From contig NZ_WTLI01000017.1 of NCBI RefSeq assembly GCF_011421635.1, positions 60,835 to 124,834 on the forward strand: 64,000 nucleotides of DNA. Direction: 5' to 3'. Both the position numbers and the translations under genes were made by a program. Positions 35,224 through 42,899 of this stretch are shown in pieces. The DNA is from Paenibacillus turpanensis (GTDB lineage Bacteria > Bacillota > Bacilli > Paenibacillales > YIM-B00363). Position 1 is the stretch's first letter, and each line of letters opens with the position of its first letter. The notes under the pieces were generated by a model. That model made no database searches and had not been told where the DNA came from. It saw nothing but the letters and a program-made list of their open reading frames with translations.

Positions 35224-35937
35224 ATGAATTGGACGGAGATCAGCAAGACGAAAGATGTGGAAGCGGTTCGTAAAGCGGCAACCGAGCTCGATGTTAATGA
35301 GAGGGATGTATGCGGTAGAACGCCGCTTCTGCTGTTTGTGACGAACCGTATGCCGGTTGAGGCGATCGATCTGCTTATTGAGCGGGGGGCCGACCTGGAG
35401 GCGGAGGATAAACTTGGTGATACGGCTTTGAAGAAGGCCGTAAAATTCAAGCAAAAAGACGTGATCGTAAAGCTGCTTGAGGCAGGCGCCAAGCTTGATT
35501 CGCCGCGTGGGATTTTGGCTAGCGCCTGGAATTTTGCCCGCGGGGGCAGAAAGGAGATCGCTGACCTCCTGCTAGGCACGACCGGTGCCGTGCGGATGAC
35601 ACTAACAGCGGAAGAACGGGCCGCCCAGGATCATATTTTATATGAAGAATCGATACCTACGATGTGCAGTAAAATTAGCCGGGTGGACTGCTCTGTTCTG
35701 CTGTATGCTGTCGTGAACCATTACAATTGGGATAGCGGGCCGGAGCCGATGCTTGCTGCATTTTCCAATCCGGCTTGTCTGGAAATCACGCTGCTGGATA
35801 TGTACGAGCTATTGGACGGGGATTATTGGCTGGAGCAGGACGAGACGGAGCTTGCCGCGTCTGGAGAGGATGCGCGCTGGAGGGAGCTGGCCGAAGGGTT
35901 GCAGAAAAGGTTACATCGGACCCGGGAGGAGCGGTGA
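35224..35937 (+). CDS. Ankyrin-repeat protein
   Basis: 237-aa protein. The N-terminal about 120 residues contain three ankyrin-like units, e.g. RDVCGRTPLLLFVTNRMPVE and DKLGDTALKKAVKFKQKDVI. The C-terminal half is a helical domain that includes KISRVDCSVLLYAVVNHYNW. Ankyrin proteins of this size are common immunity partners in polymorphic toxin loci. Its ribosome site is weak (AAAGGA is 15 nt upstream), hinting at translational dependence on upstream genes. The next gene starts 5 bp after its stop. Confidence 0.8.
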   Translation: MNWTEISKTKDVEAVRKAATELDVNERDVCGRTPLLLFVTNRMPVEAIDLLIERGADLEAEDKLGDTALKKAVKFKQKDVIVKLLEAGAKLDSPRGILASAWNFARGGRKEIADLLLGTTGAVRMTLTAEERAAQDHILYEESIPTMCSKISRVDCSVLLYAVVNHYNWDSGPEPMLAAFSNPACLEITLLDMYELLDGDYWLEQDETELAASGEDARWRELAEGLQKRLHRTREER

Positions 35938-35941
35938 GGGA

Positions 35942-36400
35942 ATGCAGATCGGCTCCGCAATGAAGGAACAGCTGCGGCAATTGAAGCTGGAATGTGATCG
36001 TGTGTCTGAATATATTGATATCTGCATCCATTCTCCGGAGGAGCTGGAACCCGAACAGCTCGGCTACTGCGTGGACCCGGAGGGTAATTGCTTGGCCACT
36101 TTATTACATGGCTTTTTCTCTACAATTCATCACCACCTAGAGCCTAATGGTTGGGGAAGTAAATATCCATGTTTAATGAATCATTTATACCAGGGGGAAA
36201 TAGAGAATACTTTACTGCCGAATTTATTGCAGGAAGTGAAGGGAATCCATTCCTTATTACAAAATTACAGTCCAGATAAAGTAATTTGGGATGCAGAAGA
36301 TCTATCCCAGCAGCCGCCATGGGGGAAAAACATTAGTGAGCATATAACGAGTTTAGGTAATTATTTTGTAACAAGTGAAGGAGAAGACTTATTTCTTTAG
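35942..36400 (+). CDS. Imm70-like immunity protein, chimeric N-terminus and shortened C-terminus
   Basis: 152-aa protein. Residues from about 55 on (LLHGFFSTIHHHLEPNGWGS, KVIWDAEDLSQQPPWGKNIS, LGNYFVTSEGEDLF) resemble the Imm70 immunity family as I remember it. The first about 50 residues (MQIGSAMKEQLRQLKLECDR onward) do not. Base composition changes at about 36100: by hand count 52% G+C over 35941-36000 but about 36% over 36121-36300. The product stops right after EDLFL, where family members usually run on for another 10-20 residues. This looks like an immunity segment recombined behind a resident 5' end. Confidence 0.65.
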   Translation: MQIGSAMKEQLRQLKLECDRVSEYIDICIHSPEELEPEQLGYCVDPEGNCLATLLHGFFSTIHHHLEPNGWGSKYPCLMNHLYQGEIENTLLPNLLQEVKGIHSLLQNYSPDKVIWDAEDLSQQPPWGKNISEHITSLGNYFVTSEGEDLFL

Positions 36401-36445
36401 GGCCGGTTCTTCGAATCCGCCCTTTCCCTTTTGTGAAGGGACAGA

Positions 36446-37270
36446 CTACGACGACATTTCTTCGCCCGTCGTAATCGCGCCGTAACGCTCCAGCGCCTTC
36501 GTTGATGCCTCGAGCATCCGCCTTTTTAAATAATCGCCCTCAACGACCTTCACCCGCTTACCTAGAAAACGAAGCTTGGAAAGCAAATACTCAAATTCAT
36601 CCCCAAGCAGCGAGATTTTCACCTGGTACGAATCGTCTCTCGAATTATACTCAACTTCCTTTTCAAAACTGGAAAAGGCATATAAGATGCGGGACAATTC
36701 CGCGTTATAGTTACGAACAATTTCAACGATCACTTCACTTTTGCGGGAATCCAGAACCCGCTCGATCTTCTTCACAATGCTTTCCGCGGATGCGGGCTCG
36801 ATCGGCTCGGCCGTTACAGAATGGATGTGTTTCAGCCTCGTGCTCATGAAGGCATGATGCCTTGTGTGATACCATAGCAAATACCATTCCCGCTTCACCA
36901 TGGAATACTCCAGCTTGTACGGAAAGCCTGAGTGGTCGTGATTAATACGTCCGCCTTTAATTTCATAGGATAGTCGAATTCCGGTTTTATTCATGATATG
37001 ACGGCGTAAAGGACGGATGAGCGGGTGATAGGCTTGTCTTTCCGTACTGCGCGCCTTTTCGATCATGTGACGGGAGATGTCCATCACTTGATCCGCTTCG
37101 AGGATCGAGCGAAGCTTGTCCCGTGTGTCTGCAGTAAACGCTTCGGCCGCAGCAGGATGCTCCAGCATGGTTTTCAGCCAGGCCCGCTCATGTGCGGTGA
37201 CCATGAAGGTACCCGAATCCTCCAGCCGGGAGATGATTTGGTGGTTGAATATCTTCTCAAACGGATTCAT
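36446..37270 (-). CDS. WYL-domain protein (second of a pair)
   Basis: 274-aa protein without a clear N-terminal HTH. The middle holds a WYL-type SH3-like domain: IRLSYEIKGGRINH, YKLEYSMVKREWYLLWYHTR and STRLKHIHSVTAE. The C-terminal portion (YLLSKLRFLGKRVKVVEGDYLKR) is a WCX-like extension. WYL domains sense nucleic acid or small ligands in regulators, many near defence genes. Its start overlaps the stop of the upstream WYL gene by 14 bp, so the two are made together and may form a heteromer. Confidence 0.8.
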   Translation of the reverse strand: MNPFEKIFNHQIISRLEDSGTFMVTAHERAWLKTMLEHPAAAEAFTADTRDKLRSILEADQVMDISRHMIEKARSTERQAYHPLIRPLRRHIMNKTGIRLSYEIKGGRINHDHSGFPYKLEYSMVKREWYLLWYHTRHHAFMSTRLKHIHSVTAEPIEPASAESIVKKIERVLDSRKSEVIVEIVRNYNAELSRILYAFSSFEKEVEYNSRDDSYQVKISLLGDEFEYLLSKLRFLGKRVKVVEGDYLKRRMLEASTKALERYGAITTGEEMSS

Positions 37271-38567
37271 AGTAGGCTTGAATCTCCTTCCATTCGGCGA
37301 TCATTTCCCGGCGGAATCGAACGGGCTCCAGCACTTCACAGCTGGAACCGAAGCTGCGCAGCCACGGCTTAATTTCGGTCGTCCCGTTAACGATGATTTC
37401 ATAGATAAAGGAGTCCGCATCCTCAAACACAATTTGTCCCCACTGTCCCTGCAGGAGGACCCGTTCCTTGACGAAGTTCGGTTCGGAGCCCTCCGGATGA
37501 TAAAATCGGGCGCGAACCGTCACAGGACGTCCGGTATCGACCAGCCAGCTGTACTTGATTTTCTCGGCAAGCTCGATCTGCTTTTCCTCAAACACCGCTT
37601 CGTCCACGGATTCGTCCTCTTCGATTTGCGTTATTCCTTCCATGCGGTATTTGCGAATCCCTTCCCTGCCGTAGGAGAGCAAGTACCAGCGGCCATATTG
37701 ATGATCGTAGACGATCTTCAGCGGAAGCGTTTTTTCGGCTTTGCCCTTGGAGTCCCGCTCAAATAGAGGATTCGTGTTTTTGGCAGCGTAGCTTTTTTCA
37801 GACTTTGGCGAGAAGTAGAGAAAACAAACCTTGCGGCGGTGCCGGATGGCATGAAGCAAGCTGAACAGATGCGCCTCGTCCAAAATGCGCGAGTAATAAT
37901 GATATTTATATAGAAACGGTTCGATTGCATGCTGCTCGACCTGGTTGCGCAGAAGCTGCTTTTTCAGCCCGTCGCGCAGCAGGTAGCCTTGAACCGAAGG
38001 GATCTGCGTGTTCGCCATGACATCGACAAAATCGAAAACATCAAGAAGCTCCTCATCCGTTAATGTTCGAATCAAGTCGTCTTGAATGCGAAAGCGGTAA
38101 GGACGCGGCCCCGGCTCTCTTTTGATGACTCCGACTTCCTCCAAGTATTTCAGATCAGAACGAATGGTTTTCTCATCAGGCAGCGGGAAATCGGAAGGCA
38201 GGCTTTCGCAGCAAAGACCCAAGAGCTCCATTGCGGATAATGCCTGCTGGTTCATCGCGCCCAACAGCAGTGAAATTCGTTGACTTTCGGTTTCCTTGAC
38301 GGATTTGGCGCGAAATAGAAACAGCAGCAACGGATCCGTAGAGTCATAATAGCTGAAGCGGATCGTTTCGGAAAATTCCTTGCTCTGTTCTTCGGGCAGA
38401 TGCTGATGCAGGGAGCTTACCACTTCCTTGAGCTTCCGGATGGTTTTATCGAAGGTATGGACGGAAATGCCCAAACGCTCTGCAAACTGCTGTCTGTTGA
38501 ATGCGCCGCTTGTCAGCACGAGCATGCGCAGGAATTGGACTTCTTTATCAAAGCTTTCCTTAGCCAA
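37257..38567 (-). CDS. WYL-domain transcriptional regulator (HTH-WYL)
   Basis: 436-aa regulator. An N-terminal HTH region is visible (LRMLVLTSGAFNRQQFAERLGI), followed by a second winged-helix-like segment (DEKTIRSDLKYLEEVGVIKRE) and a WYL domain (KVCFLYFSPKSEKS, KTLPLKIVYDHQYGRWYLLS, YRMEGITQIEED). The start is taken as TTG 38567, since CGGAGG lies 7 nt upstream; an ATG at 38594 overlaps that site. It forms a two-gene operon with the shorter WYL protein. The target is not evident. Confidence 0.82.
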   Translation of the reverse strand: MAKESFDKEVQFLRMLVLTSGAFNRQQFAERLGISVHTFDKTIRKLKEVVSSLHQHLPEEQSKEFSETIRFSYYDSTDPLLLFLFRAKSVKETESQRISLLLGAMNQQALSAMELLGLCCESLPSDFPLPDEKTIRSDLKYLEEVGVIKREPGPRPYRFRIQDDLIRTLTDEELLDVFDFVDVMANTQIPSVQGYLLRDGLKKQLLRNQVEQHAIEPFLYKYHYYSRILDEAHLFSLLHAIRHRRKVCFLYFSPKSEKSYAAKNTNPLFERDSKGKAEKTLPLKIVYDHQYGRWYLLSYGREGIRKYRMEGITQIEEDESVDEAVFEEKQIELAEKIKYSWLVDTGRPVTVRARFYHPEGSEPNFVKERVLLQGQWGQIVFEDADSFIYEIIVNGTTEIKPWLRSFGSSCEVLEPVRFRREMIAEWKEIQAYYESV

Positions 38568-38734
38568 AAGGAATCCTCCGTTCCAAAAAAACATCTTCTA
38601 CCATTGTAACAGGGGAGGGAATTGGGTGAAATGGTAAAGTTTTTCTTTCGTTCACCATACGCTCATTTCCTTGAGTCTCTTATTTGGAAGTATAATGGTA
38701 GAAATCGAAAACGTTTCTACAAGGGGATGTAAAG

Positions 38735-39652
38735 ATGACTCATGATTATATTGAACGTGTGAATCGGGTGATCCACTACATCAAAGAACACCGGGACCGC
38801 AAGCTGACGCTTGACGAACTGGCCGCCTACTCCAACTTTTCAAAGTTCCATTTTAGCCGAATATTTAGTTCGATTGTCGGAAAAACCCCCATGGCGTATG
38901 TTAATGAGCTGCGTTTGCAGTATTCCATTGACCTATTAATCAACACGAGCAAAAGCATTTTAGACATTTCACAATGCTGTGGGTTCGAATCGGTGGCAAC
39001 ATTTAATGCGGCTTTTAAGAAGCATTTTCAGAAAACGCCGAGCGAGATCAGAGCGGATTATAAACATAGCAATATCTCATTACTTCCTAGCAATATGCAA
39101 GCAGAATTATCCAATCCTCTCCGTTACTATAAGAAAAACGAAAGTAACTTTCTAAGGAGGATTTGGGCGATGAATATGACAATCAAGGAGCTTCCGGCGT
39201 ACGAGGTGGCGTTTGCCAGACATATCGGCAGTTATTTAGACACTCATCATGCATGGGGGAAGCTGGGAGAATGGGCCGGTAAGCATGGGCTCACGCCGCT
39301 TAACCACTATTTTATCGGAATCTCTTTGGACGATCCGAATGCCGTGGATGAATTCGCCTGCCGTTACGATGCCTGTGTGACATTGCCGGAAGGCTTTGAA
39401 AAGAAAGAGGAGGGGGACATTCGGTTTAAAACGCTCCCCGGCGGAGAATATGCTCTCTTCCAATTTTACGACACAATCGACAAGCTCGGCATCACTTATC
39501 AAAGCATATTTGGTCAGTGGCTTCCGAACAGCAACTACGAAGCTGACGACCGACCATGCCTTGAATTTTGTATGAATGATCCCTCAATGGACGAGGAAGG
39601 GAAATGCAAGGTCGATTTATATGTACCGATCAAACCGAAAAATGCTGCGTAG
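38735..39652 (+). CDS. AraC-family regulator with C-terminal GyrI-like effector domain
   Basis: 305-aa protein of the Rob/SoxS plus GyrI type. Two HTHs are at residues 1-105 (LTLDELAAYSNFSKFHFSRI; ILDISQCCGFESVATFNAAF), followed by a linker and a GyrI-like ligand-binding domain (MTIKELPAYEVAFARHIGSY to KVDLYVPIKPK). Such regulators respond to amphipathic drugs or metabolites. A strong internal AAGGAGG (39154-39160) precedes an in-frame ATG at 39170, which would yield the GyrI-like domain alone. A GNAT gene follows 12 bp later, likely in the same operon. Confidence 0.9.
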   Translation: MTHDYIERVNRVIHYIKEHRDRKLTLDELAAYSNFSKFHFSRIFSSIVGKTPMAYVNELRLQYSIDLLINTSKSILDISQCCGFESVATFNAAFKKHFQKTPSEIRADYKHSNISLLPSNMQAELSNPLRYYKKNESNFLRRIWAMNMTIKELPAYEVAFARHIGSYLDTHHAWGKLGEWAGKHGLTPLNHYFIGISLDDPNAVDEFACRYDACVTLPEGFEKKEEGDIRFKTLPGGEYALFQFYDTIDKLGITYQSIFGQWLPNSNYEADDRPCLEFCMNDPSMDEEGKCKVDLYVPIKPKNAA

Positions 39653-39664
39653 AAAGGGATTTAT

Positions 39665-40240
39665 ATGGATACTAATGTACTGTTTACTGCGTTTCCTATA
39701 ATCGAGTCTGACCGGCTGGTATTAAAAAAGATGGATACGAGCCATCTTGAAGACGTATTCGACATCTATAGTAATGATAAGGTGTTCGAGTACTGCGGAA
39801 TCATCCCGAAACATAATAAAGAGACGGTTAAATCGATGATTGGGCATTTTGAGAGGGATTATCTGAAAAAGTCACGGGTGAAATGGGGAATCTTCGAGGC
39901 CGCCGATGATCAAAAGCTGGTAGGGATTATGGAAGTATTCGATTTGAACCAGAAGGTGAATATGGTGACGATCGGTTACTTTTTGGCGGAAGCCTATTGG
40001 GGAAAAGGCATTGCGACTCATGCGGTCAAAGTATTGATGCGATATCTGTTTCAGGATGTCGGCGTTAACCGAATTCAGGCGGAAGTGATGCCTCCGAATG
40101 AGAGCTCGAAGAAGGTGCTGCTTAAGAATGGTTTCAGCAAGGAAGGTACGCTGCGGCAAGCGTCATTATGGTCGGGGAAAGGCATTGTGGATCTGGAGAT
40201 TTATGGTATTTTAAAAAACGACTATCCACTTGATGCGTAA
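39665..40240 (+). CDS. GNAT-family N-acetyltransferase (RimJ/RimL-like)
   Basis: 191-aa acetyl-CoA-dependent acetyltransferase. It contains ESDRLVLKKMDTSHLEDVFD at the start, the acetyl-CoA loop FLAEAYWGKGIATHAVKVLM (about residues 102-121) and VMPPNESSKKVLLKNGFSKE. This is the RimJ/RimL subgroup that acetylates protein N-termini or small amines. It follows the AraC/GyrI gene by 12 bp and may be its target, possibly for detoxification. Confidence 0.88.
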   Translation: MDTNVLFTAFPIIESDRLVLKKMDTSHLEDVFDIYSNDKVFEYCGIIPKHNKETVKSMIGHFERDYLKKSRVKWGIFEAADDQKLVGIMEVFDLNQKVNMVTIGYFLAEAYWGKGIATHAVKVLMRYLFQDVGVNRIQAEVMPPNESSKKVLLKNGFSKEGTLRQASLWSGKGIVDLEIYGILKNDYPLDA

Positions 40241-40252
40241 ATGGACGGCGGG

Positions 40253-40287
40253 CTTCTACTCGAACAGGGTAGGAGCTTGTTTTTTTG
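40253..40287 (+). terminator. Rho-independent terminator
   Basis: GCTTCTAC / GTAGGAGC stem (one G-U pair), 9-nt loop, then TTGTTTTTTT, just after the acetyltransferase gene. Confidence 0.75.
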
Positions 40288-40358
40288 GGCTTGATTCGAT
40301 GCTGGCAGAACAGCCGCAGTCGGTCCTGCTAGTTGAATGTATTGAATATAACCTCCTC

Positions 40359-41138
40359 TTAAACCAACCGCTTTCGCTCGTCCAAATCATCCGAAGGCTT
40401 CCGCCCAGTGATGCCTCGAAAAATCCGATGAAAGTACGATACATCGCTGTACCCCAAATATTCCGAAATTTCCCCCACCGTCAGCTGAGACTCGGTCAAC
40501 AAATATTCAGCTGTTCGGATCCGCTGCGCATGCACAAATTCGCTGATCGTTTGTCCTGTAACAGCTTTAAACAGCGAGGCTGCATGGTTCGGGCTGCGTT
40601 CGATGACGTCGCCGAGTACCTCTTTTGTGATTTTGCTGCGGTAATTTTGCTGAATATACAGTTTCATCGCCTCAACGTGCTTGATTTTTTCGGGTGAGGC
40701 CGCGCCCCGATCCAGCTCCCGATTCCAAAGGGTCATGATTTCCGTGAAAAGGGCAGCGGCGTAAATGTCATAATAGGACGGCTTGTCAAGCCATTGGGTG
40801 TTTACCCTTTTCATCCGTTCAAGGACCAGCTCGTAGCAGCCGATTTTGGAATGAACAGCCTGCCTGGAAGCAAGCACAGGAAGTAATGGTAAAACGCCTT
40901 TGCAATCAAATTCAACGATATATTTTGAATGCATAACCGTCGGCACCGTTTTCCAATAATAAGGAAATCCTGAGGGGATAAGAAGGGCATCGCCTTTTTC
41001 CAAAATGACTTTCTTTCCCTGAACCCAGTACACACAGGTACCGTAAGTCACCAAAACAAAGCTGATCTGATCGGGGCTGCATTTTTCCTCAAAGCCATTC
41101 ATCCCATGGTCCTGCCGCACATGCTGGATCGAAAGCAT
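40359..41138 (-). CDS. AraC-family transcriptional regulator
   Basis: 259-aa regulator with an N-terminal cupin-like sensor (FVLVTYGTCVYWVQGKKVIL, GDALLIPSGFPYYWK) and a C-terminal double HTH (EVLGDVIERSPNHAASLFKA; TVGEISEYLGYSDVSYFHRI). ATG 41138 follows GGTGATA; a GTG at 41147 overlaps that site. It is divergent from the pyruvate kinase gene with about 105 bp between starts, and a direct repeat lies in that gap. Confidence 0.87.
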   Translation of the reverse strand: MLSIQHVRQDHGMNGFEEKCSPDQISFVLVTYGTCVYWVQGKKVILEKGDALLIPSGFPYYWKTVPTVMHSKYIVEFDCKGVLPLLPVLASRQAVHSKIGCYELVLERMKRVNTQWLDKPSYYDIYAAALFTEIMTLWNRELDRGAASPEKIKHVEAMKLYIQQNYRSKITKEVLGDVIERSPNHAASLFKAVTGQTISEFVHAQRIRTAEYLLTESQLTVGEISEYLGYSDVSYFHRIFRGITGRKPSDDLDERKRLV

Positions 41139-41150
41139 TCGTATCACCGC

Positions 41151-41185
41151 TTCATACTATTTTACAAGCATCATACTATAATTCA
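41151..41185. promoter_or_regulatory. Direct repeat between AraC regulator and pyruvate kinase genes
   Basis: TTCATACTATTTTACA (41151-41166) and ATCATACTATAATTCA (41170-41185) are direct repeats with a 19-bp period. The second contains a TATAAT-like -10 (41174-41179) for the plus strand. AraC-family proteins typically bind two direct repeats about two helical turns apart, so this may be the regulator's site. Confidence 0.5.
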
Positions 41186-41243
41186 TGGTTTTTGGGAGGC
41201 CTTTTCCCTACACTGAAGAAAATAACGATGGGAGCTGATCGGT

Positions 41244-42659
41244 TTGAGAAAGACGAAAATCGTTTGCACGCTGGGGCCTTCTTGTGATTCGGGGCATATT
41301 TTACGTGAGATGATTCGGGCTGGTATGAATATTGCAAGATTAAACATGGCGCATGGGGAGCTGGATGAGCATCGGGAACGCATTCGCAAGGTGAGAGAGG
41401 CCGCGGAGAACGAGCAGGCCTATGTTCCCGTGCTGATGGATATTAAAGGTCCTGAAGTGAGAATTGGAAAGCTGAAGGAGGATTTTGTCGAGTTAGTCAG
41501 CGGCGCGGACATCATCCTAACCACGGAGCAAATTCTCGGCGATTCCACAAAGATTCCGGTGAATTATGAAGAGATGCCGAAAGTAGTCAAGCCCAACTCA
41601 CGAATTTTAATCGATGACGGTCTCATTGAGCTAAAAGTGAAGTCCACTTCGGATCATGAAATTTTGTGCTCCGTTGTTAATGGCGGGAAGCTGAAACCGC
41701 GTAAAGGGGTCAATCTTCCGGGGGTTCATACGACACTGCCAGGCGTGACGGAGCGGGATGTGAAGCATGTTCTTTTTGGGATTGAGAACGGAATTGAGAT
41801 CATAGCGATGTCTTTTGTGAGAAAAGCGGAGGATATTCTAGAGCTGCGGGAGATTTTGAAGGAAAACCACGGGGAGCACATTCAGATTATATCGAAAATC
41901 GAAAACGATGAGGGCGTAGCGAATCTGGATGCGATTATCGAGGCTTCCGATGGGATTATGGTAGCGCGTGGAGATCTCGGTGTCGAGATTCCGGTCGAAG
42001 AGGTGCCGCTCGTCCAGAAAGAGATCGTGGAAAAATGCAATGCGGCAGGAAAGCCGGTTATTGTGGCCACGCATATGCTCGATTCCATGCAGGTGAACCC
42101 GCGGCCGACCCGGGCGGAGGTAAGCGATGTGTCCGCCGCCGTATTGCAAGGAGCGGACCTCGTTATGCTGTCAGGGGAAAGCGCAGCCGGCAAATATCCG
42201 GTGGAATCTGTGCGCATGATGGCAACCATCGCTGAAAAAGCGGAGTCCGTCATGGACTACACCGAGCAGTTCAACAAACGGCAGGCGCAGCACGGGCCGA
42301 GCATTACCGAGGTGATCAGCCAAGCAGCGGTTCGTTCAACATTCGAGCTGGATGCCAAAGCGATTCTTACACCGACGGAGAGCGGATTTACGGCTCGGAT
42401 GGTTTCGAAGTATCGCCCCAAAGCGCCAATCATTGCGATCACACAGCACCCGGAGGTGATCCGGAAGCTTTGCCTTCTGTGGGGTGTGATTCCGGTACTC
42501 GGGGAGCCGGTTGCCTCAACAGACGAAATGCTGGATTCCGCGATGAAAAACAGCTTGGCCACAGGCATCGTTCGTCAGGGTGATTATGTTGTGATGTCCG
42601 CAGGGGTGCCGATCGGTAGAGCGGGGACGACGAATTTGATTCGCATCGAACAAGTATAG
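41244..42659 (+). CDS. pyk: Pyruvate kinase, short form
   Basis: 471-aa glycolytic enzyme converting phosphoenolpyruvate and ADP to pyruvate and ATP. Motifs include RKTKIVCTLGPSCDSG, MNIARLNMAHG, VLMDIKGPEVRIG, the kinase signature IISKIENDEGVANLDAIIEA and VARGDLGVEIP. The start is TTG 41244 behind GGGAGCTGA. The length matches pyruvate kinases without the C-terminal PEP-utiliser-like domain found in Bacillus Pyk (about 585 aa). The usual ATQMLxSM reads ATHMLDSM. It may be a second, specialised copy, divergent from an AraC regulator. Confidence 0.94.
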   Translation: MRKTKIVCTLGPSCDSGHILREMIRAGMNIARLNMAHGELDEHRERIRKVREAAENEQAYVPVLMDIKGPEVRIGKLKEDFVELVSGADIILTTEQILGDSTKIPVNYEEMPKVVKPNSRILIDDGLIELKVKSTSDHEILCSVVNGGKLKPRKGVNLPGVHTTLPGVTERDVKHVLFGIENGIEIIAMSFVRKAEDILELREILKENHGEHIQIISKIENDEGVANLDAIIEASDGIMVARGDLGVEIPVEEVPLVQKEIVEKCNAAGKPVIVATHMLDSMQVNPRPTRAEVSDVSAAVLQGADLVMLSGESAAGKYPVESVRMMATIAEKAESVMDYTEQFNKRQAQHGPSITEVISQAAVRSTFELDAKAILTPTESGFTARMVSKYRPKAPIIAITQHPEVIRKLCLLWGVIPVLGEPVASTDEMLDSAMKNSLATGIVRQGDYVVMSAGVPIGRAGTTNLIRIEQV

Positions 42660-42732
42660 GGAGGCATAGCAAGCTTCCATTCTCAGATATAGATGCTGTT
42701 TGTGAGAGGAAGGAAAACTATTGCTAGGAATT

Positions 42733-42762
42733 AGGGGTGCCAATGAGGCACCTTTTTTTATA
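42733..42762 (+). terminator. Rho-independent terminator
   Basis: GGGGTGCC / GGCACCT stem with a 5-nt loop and seven T; it ends the pyruvate kinase transcript and separates it from the secretion locus. Confidence 0.85.
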
Positions 42763-42899
42763 GTTAAAATAGATCCATCTCTCCTAAAGATATGGAACTT
42801 TTTGTATGGTAAAATAAGGATGTGTAGTAGGTTTATTTTGTTAATTGTGTACAAGTTCTCATGGATTATATAGAAAATAACAGAGGAGAGGTAGCTTTC

